Assembly: GCA_963576565.1 (NCBI GenBank)
Contig: OY755046.1
Span: forward strand, 62,903,379 to 62,967,378
Reading direction: 5' to 3'
Length of the DNA stretch: 64,000 nt
Source: Aspidapion aeneum
Lineage: Eukaryota > Arthropoda > Insecta > Coleoptera > Brentidae
Part shown: positions 34,540 to 49,285 of the stretch, one piece after another
Layout: every line of letters starts with the position of its first letter
Numbering within the stretch: position 1 is the first letter of the stretch
Notes under the pieces: generated by a model
What the model was told of the DNA's origin: nothing
What the model saw: the letters and a program-made list of their open reading frames with translations, nothing else
Databases searched by the model: none
Program-made: the position numbers and the translations under genes

Positions 34540-35260
34540 TTATACTATTTAACTTACCTTTCTTTTCTTCACAGAATACAAAAAAAATAAAAATAAGAAA
34601 AACTTGCGCGTTACCAAAAATTATTTTTCGAGTTTTTGAACGCGTGGGAATTTAGAGGTACAACAAAAAAACTCGTCAGTACGGGGTGTCACCAGAACGC
34701 GCGCCAAACATAGAAGTCAGTCAACAATGAACTAACCGTGTCCGCGACTAAAATTCGCTACCTGTAGTAGGTACCTAATCAACAATGTAAAAGAACCACA
34801 TATTATAGTAGGTATCAAAGCTAGTCGATTTAGCAAGAAAATGGCTTTGAAATGTGGTCACTACATCTGACCGCTGTCCGTATGTTTTCCGAAGATAACA
34901 ATCATAACAAAAACATTTCATGTAAAAAAAAGTCAAGCACGCGAAAATGATATTCCGAAAAAAGAACTGAGATAAAAGTAAACTCAAGTTCTATAATACA
35001 AATTTCAAAATGAAAGGTGCTAACTAGCTTGAAGCTGAAACGAACACATTATTTTGTTTAAATTTTAATTTTTGTGTACAGAAAAATGACGCGGGCTAAA
35101 AAAAATAACTGGTATATCTCAAAACTAATACTTTATAAGAATATACTAAAAAACTGTAGGAAAATTGCCTTAGTTTTCAAAAAATTCAAAGATATTAGTT
35201 GTTCATATCATATCTAACTTTTGTTTTCAAAAATCAGCTGGACCACCAGTGACGTGAAAA
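34540..35260. other. Unassigned stretch
   Basis: No recognisable feature. Confidence 0.4.
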
Positions 35261-35507
35261 ATTTCCGAAGACCCATCTAATTCTAGGGTCCGTGGTCCAC
35301 TTTGCAAAGATATGTCGTATAGCGCAGAATAGGGTGTTTGACAGTAGGAAAAATAAAATATTTATTTATTTTTAGTATCTCTTTAGGTCTCGGGAATGCT
35401 AAAAACAAACTTTTTTGTATAATTTTTTCTCAAATTCTAAGTCCTTTTAATTAAATAAATTCATTGAATTAAAACAATTAGACACGTGATTCAAACCAGG
35501 CGGTCTA

Positions 35508-35530
35508 CCAATCAGCTGCGAGTGACGTCA
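35508..35530 (+). promoter_or_regulatory. CCAAT box and CRE (TGACGTCA)
   Basis: CCAAT at 35508-35512 and a perfect palindromic TGACGTCA at 35523-35530 lie about 160 bp before the small plus-strand ORF, a plausible promoter. In A/T-rich DNA a perfect CRE is unlikely by chance but not decisive. Confidence 0.4.
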
Positions 35531-35687
35531 CAAAACAGTAAACGCCTCGAACGAACCTATTTTCTGTGTTATTTTCTTATGGATGGTAATGTTTGCTTTG
35601 GTTTAAAGTGCGAATTATCATCCTAAATTAGATTTTATTTTGTGTTTTCTTTAAAAAAAAATTTATTTCTTATAAAAAACATTTTCA

Positions 35688-35822
35688 ATGGAAAACGGAT
35701 TCTCCAAGGCCGATAGCTCCAACTTGCCAATGCTGAATTCCTTTATGGGGGCAAGCTTCTTTGCCAACAACAGTGATTTTTGTTCTGCGAAATTTAGAAA
35801 CGTTGATATAAGTATTCGATGA
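35688..35822 (+). CDS. Short ORF resembling the start of SWIM/YqaJ-type insect proteins
   Basis: The 44-codon ORF reads MENGFSKADSSNLPMLNSFM and FFANNSDFCSAKFRNV. The K-ADSSNLP-...-CSAEFRNV pattern recalls the N-termini of insect proteins with SWIM zinc finger and YqaJ-like nuclease domains (remembered likeness only). A splice near the end (ATAA/gtattc) would be needed to reach the rest, which I do not see. It may be a first exon, or a pseudogene. The CCAAT/CRE pair lies upstream. Confidence 0.45.
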   Translation: MENGFSKADSSNLPMLNSFMGASFFANNSDFCSAKFRNVDISIR

Positions 35823-36019
35823 GCTGTTTTGTAATAACTTTACGATATTCTTCGCCTACTTTTACTCATTTAGATTTTGAAGTTAGGTTATATGTTTTGC
35901 TTTTTTGTTTAATATGCCACTTACAATAGATTCAATTAAATACCCAATCATTATTATTTTAAGCATTAAGAAACAATAAATTGCTTTTTTAAAACAAAAT
36001 TTTCTAAATACATTTTGCA

Positions 36020-36185
36020 TAGGTTACACTGCATAGTCCTGCGTAGGTACTGCCTAGACCTGTCTATGCACTGCCTAGTCTTGCATATGCACTGCTCAGT
36101 CCTACATTTAGCCTGCATGTGCACTGCCTAAGCCTGCATTTAGAGGTACTCCCTGGTTCTGCCTAGCACCGCCTAAAAATTTGTA
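36020..36185. repeat. CTGCATATGCACTGCCTAG-type minisatellite
   Basis: Irregular repeats of a roughly 30-bp unit containing CACTGCCTAG and CCTGCAT. Its G+C content stands out from the surroundings. Confidence 0.6.
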
Positions 36186-36263
36186 CACCTTTCTGCCTAT
36201 TATAGTTGTTGACCCCTTGTAATAAACATAACCACAAAAATTTGATCGTCATTTACGAAATAG

Positions 36264-36345
36264 TTATATATTGAAATAAAATTTCGGACTTCCATTGTCT
36301 TTATTTATTTTAAACACGACGTTTCGGTTAGTCATAAATGTGAGA
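36264..36345 (-). mobile_element. Fragment shared with the Penelope-like element tail
   Basis: Read on the minus strand, CTAACCGAAACGTCGTGTTT and AAATAAATAAAGACAA match the stretch at 46981-47040 downstream of the Penelope-like ORF. Confidence 0.55.
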
Positions 36346-36377
36346 AAAATTAATAGAAACAATTTAGTTATACTCAC

Positions 36378-36560
36378 ATCAAAGTGATCTTCACAAATTA
36401 AAAGTGAACATGTATTAGATAAGGCCCTTGGGTCTCTTCGAGCAAGTTCTAGCCACTTTTTCCGTTCTTTTACTGCTGTAGGCACATGAATAAATAGTTT
36501 TTCAGGTGTTTTTATGCTAGTATTCAAACACTGAGGCACTACACACCACTTATAGGACAT
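36378..36560 (-). CDS. THAP zinc-finger exon
   Basis: From ATG at 36560, 61 codons encode a near-complete THAP domain, a C2CH zinc module that binds DNA in the nucleus: C6 and C11 (WCVVPQC), KLFIHVP, the WLELARRDP helix and C56-x2-H59 (ICEDHF). The exon ends at a strong donor GAT/gtgagt in phase 0. THAP domains occur in cellular regulators and in P-element-type transposases; no downstream exon is visible, so the parent protein is unknown. Confidence 0.75.
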
Positions 36561-36660
36561 TTTTTTACATAAAAAACAGTAAAAACTCAGACCAAAAACA
36601 AATAAACACTTGAATGCCGTGTATCTGTCCGCGAATTTACTGCGCTGTGACATCATTGCA

Positions 36661-37810
36661 AAGCCATGCTAGAAATGAGCGTTTTCGCGGCAAATTCAAA
36701 TCGGATATTAGAAAACTTGATTTTAAATGTAGTCATGATAAAATATACTATTTTAATAATGTTGCGTAGCAAATAAGGGACCTATGTATCATTCTAAACA
36801 CTTTTCTAAAATTTGTCAGAATTCTTAACAATACCCCCGGATAGTTTTTTAAATTCATTTGAAAGGATGCTGTGACCCCATAGTTTTAATAGGTAGGTGC
36901 TAAGAAGTTGTTAATTATATTACCTACAAATTATAAACAAAAGAGTTCAACTTTGGTCTAACATAATGTATTTTTTTCTTTAAAAAGAAATATAGGGTTT
37001 TTTTTCGGTTTACCGTCAAAAGTGTGACTTAAAATTTAAAGTAAAATTTATAGTCATTATAGTACAAAGGGTTTTTGGGTATTCGACCTTGGTTTCGGAA
37101 AAAATTTTTTAACAAAACTTGAAGACAATAAAATTTCCTACAATTTCCTTTGGATTTTGACCAATTTTTTTATTTAGTTGCCTTTAACTTCGAAAGTGCT
37201 TATTTTTGAGAAAATCTGTAATAACATAAAATAAAGACCAACTAATAGCCTATAAAATGCGGTATCACCGAGTTCTCTGGGTAGTACCTTTGCTGAGATA
37301 CGAACCCTGAAGTGTTATCAGTACACCCGTTTCCTATGTATTTTCTTAGTATATGCAAAATAAACCGAAATTATTCAGTTTTATGTCATTTTTTTAAAAG
37401 GTAAGCAGTTTCGAAGTTATAGGCCACCATAACTGTCACAAGTACATTATGGAAGTACTTGATTTTCCCCAAGTCTTTTACTTTTTTTTAAATGCCAGAA
37501 ATTTTAAAAAAATATCAAATATGTAAAAACATTTACAAAATTTTTAACCTGAAAGGTTTTATTTTTTGGAATATTATTGTATGTAAATATCTTCTATACC
37601 TAAATTTTTACATACAAATGCCATAAAAAGGTAATTGGGAGATAATTTAATTACAAAAAAAGCTGCAAAATTGACCCAGTCGCATCAACATGTTTTATAG
37701 TTTTGCAATAGGGGTGTCGCAGTTACCCCGAACTCCGGGGTAAATAAGACCTACCCCAAAATACAAACATTTTTAAATATATTAAGTTTTTCTGTCTCAA
37801 ATTGCATACG
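36661..37810. other. Unassigned A/T-rich stretch
   Basis: No recognisable gene or repeat. Confidence 0.5.
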
Positions 37811-37815
37811 GTTGC

Positions 37816-38141
37816 AGTGGCGCACCCAGGAATGTGTCTTGGGGGGGGGGGCCGACAGCTACAAAGCGCGCCCTCAAAAAACTTGCGACCAAAAAAAAAA
37901 GGTCATGGTGTGTGGGGGAGGCCGACAGGTACAAAGCGCGCCCTCAAAAAACTTGCGACTAAAGAAACAAAAAAAAAAAAAAACAAGGTCATTATGTCTT
38001 TTCGCAACTACGCCACTGCTTGGGGTTGGGGGGGCCCGAAGCCTCCTGATGTCAAATTTTAAGGTATTTTTCATGTTTTATCATCAAATATGTAGAAAAT
38101 ATATTAAAAAACTAAGGCTTGGGGGGGCCCGGGCAGTTTTG
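37816..38141. mobile_element. Partial hAT-like poly-G MITE
   Basis: Starts CAGTGGCGCACCCAGGAAT and contains internal duplicated AAAGCGCGCCCTC / ACTTGCGAC(C/T)AAA units. The right end is missing: the sequence passes straight into the hammerhead repeat at about 38142. Confidence 0.7.
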
Positions 38142-38372
38142 TCTCTAATCAAATGTAATTAGTGAGCGAACTATAGCAAGAGGCGCCATCTACTGAGATA
38201 CGAGAGAAACAAAAAACCAACAGCAGGCAAAAACACTGCTATACAATATCGATCAATGAAAAGATCGAATGCAAATAAAAGAAAACAACTATAGTCCGTG
38301 ACCTACGATAGCTCTTTGTCTTTTCTTCAAAACCGTCTGATTAACTTCGCAAGATTTGTCACATTGACCAGC

Positions 38373-38420
38373 AGTGTTCTGAGGAGTCCCATAAGGACGA
38401 AACGGTTAACTGTCAACACT
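38373..38420 (+). ncRNA. Type I hammerhead ribozyme, copy 2
   Basis: Stem I AGTGTT/AACACT, core CTGAGGA, stem II GTCC/GGAC (loop CATAA), GAAA, stem III CGG/CTG (one G-U pair, loop TTAA), predicted cleavage after GTC at 38414. Confidence 0.92.
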
Positions 38421-38887
38421 TATTAGGTGTCCATTAGATCTTGGACCCCCGTGAGTTTAAGCTTTCGGGCTACCCACGGAAAAATATGAGAGAAACAAAA
38501 AACTCCTTTTTGCCCGATTAGCCATGAAACTTAATTGATTTTTAAATTCACGGGTACGAAATTTCACGTTTGTTAGTATTATTTGGCTTAAAAATTCCGT
38601 TGATTGACGCTCACTGTCTTGATGACGGGTAAAAATGCAAAATGCGTTGATCCGGCCTGAAAAGACAAAGAGCTGTCGTAGGTCACGGATTATAGTTGTT
38701 TTCTTTTATTTGCATTCGATCTTTTCATTGATCGATATTGTATAGCAGTGTTTTTGCCTGCTGTTGGTTTTTTGTTTCTCTCGTATCTCGGTAGATGGCG
38801 CCTCTTGCTATAGTTCGCTCACTAATTACATTTAATTAGAGACAAAACCGTCTGATTAACTTCGCAAGATTTGTCACATTGACCAGC

Positions 38888-38935
38888 AGTGTTCTGAGGA
38901 GTCCCATAAGGACGAAACGGTTAACTGTCAACACT
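38888..38935 (+). ncRNA. Type I hammerhead ribozyme, copy 3
   Basis: Identical to copy 2 in every core and stem position; predicted cleavage after 38929. Confidence 0.92.
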
Positions 38936-39214
38936 TATTAGGTGTCCATTAGATCTTGGACCCCCGTGAGGTTAAGCTTTCGGGCTACCCACGGAAAAAT
39001 ATGAGAGAAACAAAAAACTCCTTTTTGCCCGATTAGCCATGAAACTTAATTGATTTGTAGGCATTATTCTTTGGATAAATGTGTACCTAATATTACGATT
39101 TTTGGGCGATTATTAAAGAAGTACCTATCAAGTCTGCTAATATAACGGACTTCCCTACCAAGTCGATAAAAAAACCGGACAGGTGGTAACCCTAAAATTA
39201 CCACTTGTCTAAGG

Positions 39215-39465
39215 CGCACGTACTTTTAATGTACTTGAATTACTTCGAATGTACTTGAAGTACTTTGAATGTACTTAAAGTACTTTGAATGTACTTGAAG
39301 TACTTATAATGTACTTGACAAAATCAAGTACATTTCCAAGTACATTATTAAAAGTACTTCAAGTACCAAGTACAATTACCGCATTGTAGATGTACTTCAA
39401 GCACAGTACTTGAAGTACTTGTGAGTACTTGAAGTACAATTTCAAGTACTGTACTTGAAGTACCT
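39215..39465. repeat. GTACTTGAA-type low-complexity repeat
   Basis: Many copies of GTACTTGAAGTACTTTGAAT-like units, self-complementary through GTAC. No known function. Confidence 0.85.
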
Positions 39466-39621
39466 GACAGCTCTGTAGGCCCCTAAAAAAAATTTGGTCA
39501 AATTCCAAAATGCCGGCGAAATATTTTGCGTCATAACTCGAAAACCATACGTCTGACAAAAAAATGTATTACAGCGTTTTTGTAGAAAATTTTATTGTAT
39601 TTAACTATCGCCAAAATTTTT

Positions 39622-41372
<1,751 letters not shown>

Positions 41373-42106
41373 TTAGCTCACACATATACTATACTATAGT
41401 AGTGTGAGCTATAGTGATCCTAATTTTTTCGAGAAAAAAAGTTGCTCCGATTTCAAAAATTTTTATATATCTTTGCGTTTCAGATGATTTTGAAACTTTT
41501 TTGTTGCGCCGTCTGTCTGTCTGTCTGTCTGTATGTCTGTCTGTATGTCTGTAACGACCAACGCGCATAACTCAAAAACCGCTTGGCCGATTTAATGAAA
41601 TTTGGTACCTAGGCTGGGTTTTGGGTCGAGATGGTCCCATTTAAAAATGAACAAAATCCACCGAACAGAAACCAAATAAAAGGGTGGGGATAGATTTCAA
41701 AAATTAGAGTTTAGGTGAAAATATGGTGTGTGTGATATTAAACGAAAGGTAATTGAGTCTGCAGTTAAACAAAATACATTTTAATTTATTTAAAAAAAAA
41801 GGGTGGGGTATATTTTAAAAATTAGAGTTTAAGTGAAAATATGGCGTGTGTGATATCAAACGAAAGGTAATTGAGTCCGGAGTTTAACAAAATACATTTT
41901 AGTTTTTTGTTTTTTTTAAGGGTGGGGGTAGATTTCAAAAATTTGAGTTTAAGTCAAAACATGGCTTGTGTCGTATCAAACAAAAGGTAATTTAGTGTGG
42001 AGTTAAATAAAATATATTTCAGTTTTTAGTTATATTAGCTCACAAGTACACTATAACTATAGTACCTAGTGTGAGCTTAGGGGCCCATATATTGGCAGAG
42101 TATTCT
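41373..42106 (+). mobile_element. Terminally palindromic (CTGT)n element, tandem partner
   Basis: Head-to-tail neighbour of the previous copy with only about 40 nt of array. The conserved CGCATAACTC block and internal ATATCAAACGAAAGG repeats are intact. Confidence 0.87.
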
Positions 42107-43240
42107 AAAATGTAATGATTTAAAAAAATTATTGTGTTTGCTTAAGACCACACGGCAGGAGTGTAAACTTCAACAAGGCGAAATTAATAATATTGACCCA
42201 TAACATATTCTGCAACGCGGACCGAACCGAACTCTTCTGTGTACTGGCCTTCATCTGCATCATCAAATCGCTCGCTGAATGTTTCTCACAGTTAGTCGAC
42301 TCGAGCCGATTTCACCCGAATGAGCGTTACATATCCGAGCCTGACGGCTCAGTTCAATTCACTACCCACAAAAACTGCTAAACGCGCCTAAAGAAGTTGA
42401 CACTTCAAAAAAAACATTTTTGTGCACACTAAATCCAGAGGGTGAGCGGAGCCGGCCTCCCCTCAAGATCAAAAAGTCACAACATATGTGAAAATCGCTA
42501 CTACACCTCCTATTGCAAGCTGGGGGTCTTTTTGGTATTTTGAACAAGGCGTCATCTTAGAAACTCTCGGGAAAATCACCACTAAAAAATGGTTTTTGTG
42601 GCTATTCCGCTTTTTATCCCGCACACTAATCAAGTTAAAATGATAACCTTTTAGGTGCACATGTCCTTTTTTAATACGCTCAACCGCAGTTTAACACAGA
42701 CAGACATCAAACATAAATTTTGAGAAGTGGGACCACCCTGCTTTGGGGTTGTAAGGACAAATCCCCAGACAGATAAAATTTAGAGATAAAGAAAAAGGCC
42801 TTTCTTGTTCCTTCGGTTCATTTGATATGCTCTTCAACATTCAAAAAAAACTTTTTAACATATTAGTTATAATTGATGAAATTGGATATTTTCCTTAGTA
42901 TAAAAACATGTTTTATCTGTGTTTTAGTTTGTTTTTTAATTATTTCTGATTTTGGTTTTTTGATAACTTTATTTAGACTAGAACAAACACTTTTTGAAAA
43001 ATGTTTCTTATGATATTTTTGCACAAACCTACCGTGCAAAGCAAAAACCTAGTAACTCAACTTACTCGAGATGATATTTTTATATCATTGAAATCACCGT
43101 AAAAAAATGACACCAGCCAGTTTTTCTAGAATGTGTCTTGAAAAATAACGAAGTTATTTAGTTAGTATGTAGTTAAATAATCTATAGTTAGTATGTAGTT
43201 AAATAAACTTCAAACTCTATTCCCAAAATGCACGGCAGAA
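42107..43240. other. Unassigned stretch with a CpG-richer patch
   Basis: Positions 42205-42370 are richer in CG dinucleotides than the surroundings and keep a 62-codon plus-strand ORF (42193-42381) that I do not recognise. The rest is A/T-rich and empty. Confidence 0.4.
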
Positions 43241-43862
43241 AACCACACCCTGAGTTAAGATTCGGAAAAACGTCATTTAGCGAATTTAAGGATAGTAAAT
43301 CCCATAAGATCAAAATGGCCAAATTTTGAAAATTCATATTTTAAAAACTGTACAGCTTGTCAGCAAAAGCACCGAGTTGCAGTATTGTAGGGCCATAGAG
43401 ATAAGAAAAAACCACACCCTGAGTTAAGATTCGGAAAAACGTCATTTAGGGAATTTTAGGATAGGAAATCCCATAAGACCAAAATGGCCAAATTTTGAAA
43501 ATTCATATTTTAAAAACCATACAGCTTATCAGAAAAAGTACCGAGTTGCAGTATGGTAGGGCCATAGAGATGGGAAAAAACCACACCCTGAGTTAAGATT
43601 TGGAAAAACGTCATTTAGCGAATTTTAGGATAGGAAATCCCATAAGATCAAGATGACCAAATTTTGAAAATTCATATTTTAAAAACTATACAGCTTATCA
43701 GCAAAAGCACCGAGTTGCAGTATTGTAGGGCCATAGAGATAATAAAAAACCACACCCTGAGTTAAGATTCGGAAAAACGTCATTTAGCGAATTTTAGGAT
43801 AGGAAATCTATACAGTTTATCAACAAAAGCACCGAGTTGTAGTATGATAAGGCCATAGAGAT
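43241..43862 (+). repeat. Satellite-like tandem repeat, 169-bp unit
   Basis: ACCACACCCTGAGTTAAGAT recurs at 43242, 43411, 43580 and 43749, exactly 169 bp apart; the last unit is shortened by an internal deletion. Confidence 0.93.
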
Positions 43863-44700
43863 GCGTTGAGAGACGCTTGTAGAAAAATAATTGTTCCTTA
43901 CGATTGCAGAAACCTGTCGATATTCTGCACTTGTTAGGAAAATAGCTATAATGTCTTTTAACAATTCTTTTGTATATGTTTTGCTTAAAAACTAAAATGC
44001 ACATTTTAAGAAAAAAATGAGCCAAACATTTTTTTTAACATTTTTGTTTAAATATCAAATAAACATGAACTGTAATTTTAGATTACAAAATATCATCGTT
44101 AAACAGCATCGTGTCACCTTGCTCTACAAAAATTTGTCATTTTATGGTCATAATGGCTTTGTACCTAACTATTCTTGTTCTTGGGTCACCGTGCTTTGAC
44201 CAATAAATACTATTTTTTTTTTCTTTAATAGTTTATAGTAAACAGTGCCATTCCTGCAGTATTTTGCACCTAGGGCATTCTTACGCTCTTTAGTAAACAA
44301 GGAATATGCAGATATTTACAAATTTATCTTTTTTCTAAGAATAAGAGAAGCAACAAGAACAAAGTTTCAAATTTCGTATTATTTGTTATTCTTATGAATC
44401 AGGAACAGAAATAGTTTTTAAAAAATCCATTAAATACAGGGTCTTTAATATTTAATTGAGATTCAAATAATACAAAATTATTTAAATTAAAATAGATTAA
44501 TTCATATTTGTTAGTTTCCGTTATGTACGTTTCTGTTGATTTTTATTTTAATTGTAGTAAAAATATCTAACATTTTCAAAATCTTTATGAGAGGCTAATA
44601 TTTTACATCTGAATACTACACATACAATGTCAAACTGACAAAAAATCACACTTGTTGCCATGGGTGAGAGTCAAGAATACATTTGCAAAATGTTTATTAT
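43863..44700. other. Unassigned A/T-rich stretch
   Basis: No recognisable feature. Confidence 0.5.
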
Positions 44701-44706
44701 GTAGAA

Positions 44707-44709
<3 letters not shown>

Positions 44710-44747
<38 letters not shown>

Positions 44748-45380
44748 TGGGGTAGGCTCTAGGCCTGGCGACTAGGCACATGAAGCGCCCTTTTCGCCAA
44801 CCCCCGGGCATCCCCCCTACTGCGTCCTTCCCTCGCTAAGGAATCTGCCCGTCTTCTGTACAGAGGCCAGAATATCAGGCCACCTCAGATTCAGAAGGTC
44901 CTCCGTCTCAAAGGCCTCCTCTTCGAATACCTCTCTTCTTGCCTCCTTGTATGCTTCACATGATGAGAGAAAATGCGCCGAGGTCTCGTCCTCGGCCCAA
45001 CATCGCTCGCACGTCGCGTCCTCCTTCACTCTCATCTTTGCCAGGTGTCCTTGTAGGACGCAGTGTCCGGTCAGGACTCCCACTATGGCTCCCACCTCTC
45101 TTCGTGTTCTACGGAGCAGCCAGTCCCTACAGGATTTGCTGTAGCCTGTCACATACTCCTTCGCCTGTCTGGCGTTTCCTGTGTTGGTCCACTCCCTTTG
45201 TATCTCTTTCTGGGTCCACTCTGTTAGGGCCGACTTCATTTGCCCTCTTGTGAACCCCAGGAACGGTTCTGGCCCGACGCATTTCTGCTGGGATCCTCCC
45301 CTGGCGAGTCTGTCCGCTTTCTCGTTTCCGGGGACTCCCACGTGACCTGGGACCCATACGAGCTCTACCTCTCTTACGCC
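44710..45380 (-). mobile_element. R1/I-type LINE 3' fragment with RNase H
   Basis: The minus-strand frame reads VWVPGHVGVPGNEKADRLAR (RNase H end), GVLTGHCVLQGHLAKM and CERCWAEDETSAHFLSSCEA (zinc knuckle). An (AGT)n tail lies at 44710-44746 and GTAGAATAG flanks both sides (44701-44709, 45381-45389). The 5' part is truncated. Confidence 0.9.
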
Positions 45381-45389
45381 GTAGAATAG

Positions 45390-46600
45390 AAAAATTCTTA
45401 AAAAAATCTCGAAAAATTTCAAAATTCTCAAAGGTGTCATAGGAAGTTCAAAATTCGTATCTACACATAACTTTAACCTCTGCAGGTTAAAGTAAATGAA
45501 CATCTAAAAAGTACCCCAACAAACAATTAAAGTTGTAACGACGAAACCCCAACTAGAAAGAATTTCTTAAAAGTAACCGCAACGTACTCCCGCTACGTCT
45601 CAGTATACCATACAGCGACGTTATAATTCCCTAAGTGGGGAACCAATTTCTGGTTATAACTACTTGACCAAGTGTTTAAAGTCACTGTAGTAACAACTAC
45701 ACTACTACGTCGTAGCCAGGTATCTACTACGTCGTAGAGGCTGTTTTTTTTCCGTAATGGCATAAAAGTTGCGATGTAGTTGCAAATAATATAATCGTTT
45801 CTTTTTGGTAGAATTGTTACACAATATGGTGGACACAACAGTAAACAGACTCGCTTAGTTTTTTTGTTTGGTTATGGTTATAATATGAACTATGTTATCC
45901 AAAAGTGTGAGAATTTACGAGCAGAGGATCAAAATTCGAGTGCGACGCAAAGTTTTTTGTATAACATGCATTATATATATTGCAAAAAACCGGTGCGCCC
46001 GTAAAATTGAGCCGTTTTTTGGTAGCTGATGGAATTTTTGTGTTGTGATTTTGGAGGTTATGTTTTCATAATCGACAGTTAACTACAACAAATGGTGCTT
46101 AAGAAGAGCATTTTTGGTAAGCTTCAACTAATTTGTTTATAAAATAGTATGGCTCTTTAATATGAGCTCATAAAACGACAACAAAAATATTAAATTTTCT
46201 TTCTTACATAAAAACATGGCGTCCCAAACTATATTCCCTGATAGTCGAAAAGGTTACTTGAAAGTAGTTGCGACTTCAAAGTTGATCCAGAAAGTTATTT
46301 TGTCTACATTATTACATCAGATGTTACTATGATGGCACAAACTTTTGTGGTAAAAATTAAAGTTATAATGTAGTTGTCGGATACACTTGTTTGGGACTCC
46401 AATGAAGCTTAACTTTCTAGTGGTAATTAAGTAGGATATAAAAGTCAGGGCGACTACGAAATAACGACTAAAAAGAAAGTAAAACTTTAGCAACGTCCTA
46501 TTGTGGTAGAGAAGACTATCAGAATCGACTATCAAGAAACAATCCTATGAAGTAGTTTAGAGGGTCGTTTTTACGAAACATCTACTATTTCCTGATACTA
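45390..46600. other. Region before the Penelope-like ORF, unassigned
   Basis: Contains CTACTACGTCGTAG repeats near 45700 and may include 5' parts of the Penelope-like element, but no reverse transcriptase motif is visible. Confidence 0.35.
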
Positions 46601-46635
46601 AATAGTAGTTAGGACTAAAAAGTAACAAATTTTGG

Positions 46636-47050
46636 TTGGGATCACCACATTTCTACTATAAGGAAGTAGCAAAGCCTTTAGAACATGTAGCCGCTACTAT
46701 AAATGTTAGTTGGGACCCAGAAGCTAAAGTTTTGTATAAGGAGTCGCATTCGCGAAAACGAAAGTTTATTGAAGCTGCGTTTATAATGCAGAATAAAGAA
46801 GTTTTTAGTCAACCAAGCACAGACATACCAAACATATGGAAACCACTCCTTAAGGAAAACAGGCGTCTTAGGACTAAAAAGGGGGCGGGCCGCCACACCT
46901 CACTGCACACTAAGTAGTGTAAGTAGTAGCATAGAGACTAGATTGTTTAGTTTACACTTGAAAACAGTTAGAGATACTTACTAACCGAAACGACGTGTTT
47001 AAAATAAATAAAGACAATAAAAGTCCGAAATTTTAACGGATTTCAAACAA
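46636..47050 (+). pseudogene. Penelope-like element, C-terminal fragment and tail
   Basis: The 93-codon ORF reads ESHSRKRKFIEAAFIMQNKE and FSQPSTDIPNIWKPLL, phrases typical of the GIY-YIG-side C-terminus of Penelope-like retroelements. The tail CTAACCGAAACGACGTGTTT is shared with 36264-36345. The reverse transcriptase part is absent. Confidence 0.65.
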
Positions 47051-48326
47051 AAAATCTCTATTTGTTAAGTACATTTTCGCACACACTGTATATAAGAAAA
47101 TAAATAAATAAAATAAATTTAAAGTTATTTAGGTAATTAAACCAAAAGTGAGTTATTGCCCTGTTCAACCACTGACTCACTGCGACCCTGTAAATTGTTA
47201 GATGGGTTTTACACACATTTATTTTGTAACATCTACAACTTGACTTAAGGTGGTTTATGTGGTTTACTCTTATGGAATTTACAATAACTAACTTGGTGCC
47301 ATCAACTACGGGTTTTGTAACAATTATAGGGGAATTCGGGGTAACAGAGGATCTTTGGATAATTAAAGCCAGGTTTATATTTCAATCAAAATCCGAAAGC
47401 ATATAAGAAACTTATTAAACGCTGCTTTTAGCATACACAGTGTGCCTGACTCTTTGCTGACTTCAGAGCCATATCCATATAAATCCTAGCTGATCCTCTT
47501 CTCGCAATTTTGTCAATTTTTTGCTTTTTTTCTAGTTAGTCTAGGCGCTGGCTCCTGTCACGTGTGCACTAATATGTGCGCTCATTTTGACTGCGGGGCT
47601 TTGATAAGCACCCATAGCAGTATAAAAAAAGTTTTTTTGAATTTGCCGCCATCTTTGAAAATGGCCGCCTATTTAAGAGATTTTTTGTTTAAGCGTATCT
47701 CCCTACCCAGTCATCCGATTTTAATTTTTTAAAGCTTGTTTTACTTCCTTTGGAAAGGCAAACAAATTTTATCATAACATATTTTTTGATAAATTACGTA
47801 GTTTTTGAGATATACCAATATTATTACTATTTCCGCTCGCAAACTAGTTAACATAATACCCATTCTCATTTTATTTTAGCTACAATATTATTGACATTTG
47901 TTTTTTTTTTTGGTATATGGAAGGCTTTAAACCATTCACACAAGGGGATATTGACTATACTTTTTTAAAGCTCGTTGGATGGTACTTCTAAAGAATGCCT
48001 TAAAGAGGGTGGCTTCTGAAACTGTTCACAATAATATAGAAAAAGTGAATTTGAAGCGAAACGATGCATCCTAGCGAAAAACGGTAAAATTAATTTTTTA
48101 TAGTACTTTTAATTTCGCTTCTTTTGGTGTATCACTTAACATCCGAGTTTGATGGTAAGCTGTACAAGCCAGCTAAAATATACAATTTTGTAAACATTCC
48201 CACCAGTATTTACTAACGCGTAAGTTTAAGTCTAGGTTTTGGTTTAAGTTTAAGGTTTAAAATTTAAATGTGCATTGGTTTGGAAAAATTGATTTTTTGC
48301 AGAAACAGGCAGCAACTGATTTGGTA
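47051..48326. other. Unassigned stretch
   Basis: No recognisable gene or repeat. Confidence 0.45.

Positions 48327-49285
<959 letters not shown>

Larger units (their letters stand above)
38142..39058 (+). mobile_element. Hammerhead-ribozyme repeat, dimeric copy with inverted arm
   Basis: Two hammerheads (38373 and 38888) lie in direct repeat with cleavage sites at 38414 and 38929, so the complete unit is 515 nt. The 5' portion (38142-38326) is an inverted copy of about 38658-38850. The unit encodes nothing. Self-cleaving tandem repeats that spread by RNA copies are called retrozymes; they need a helper reverse transcriptase and give circular RNAs. That mode is inferred here, not shown. Confidence 0.8.

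Noticed and set aside
37802..38162. ORFs over poly-G tracts
   Set aside because: They come from MITE poly-G and A-run repeats; no domain likeness.
42193..42381. 62-codon ORF in a CpG-richer patch
   Set aside because: No recognised domain, splice signals or conservation evidence; left as unassigned.
44939..45253. Plus-strand ORFs opposite the RNase H LINE
   Set aside because: Shadows of the minus-strand LINE frame, which has clear RNase H motifs.
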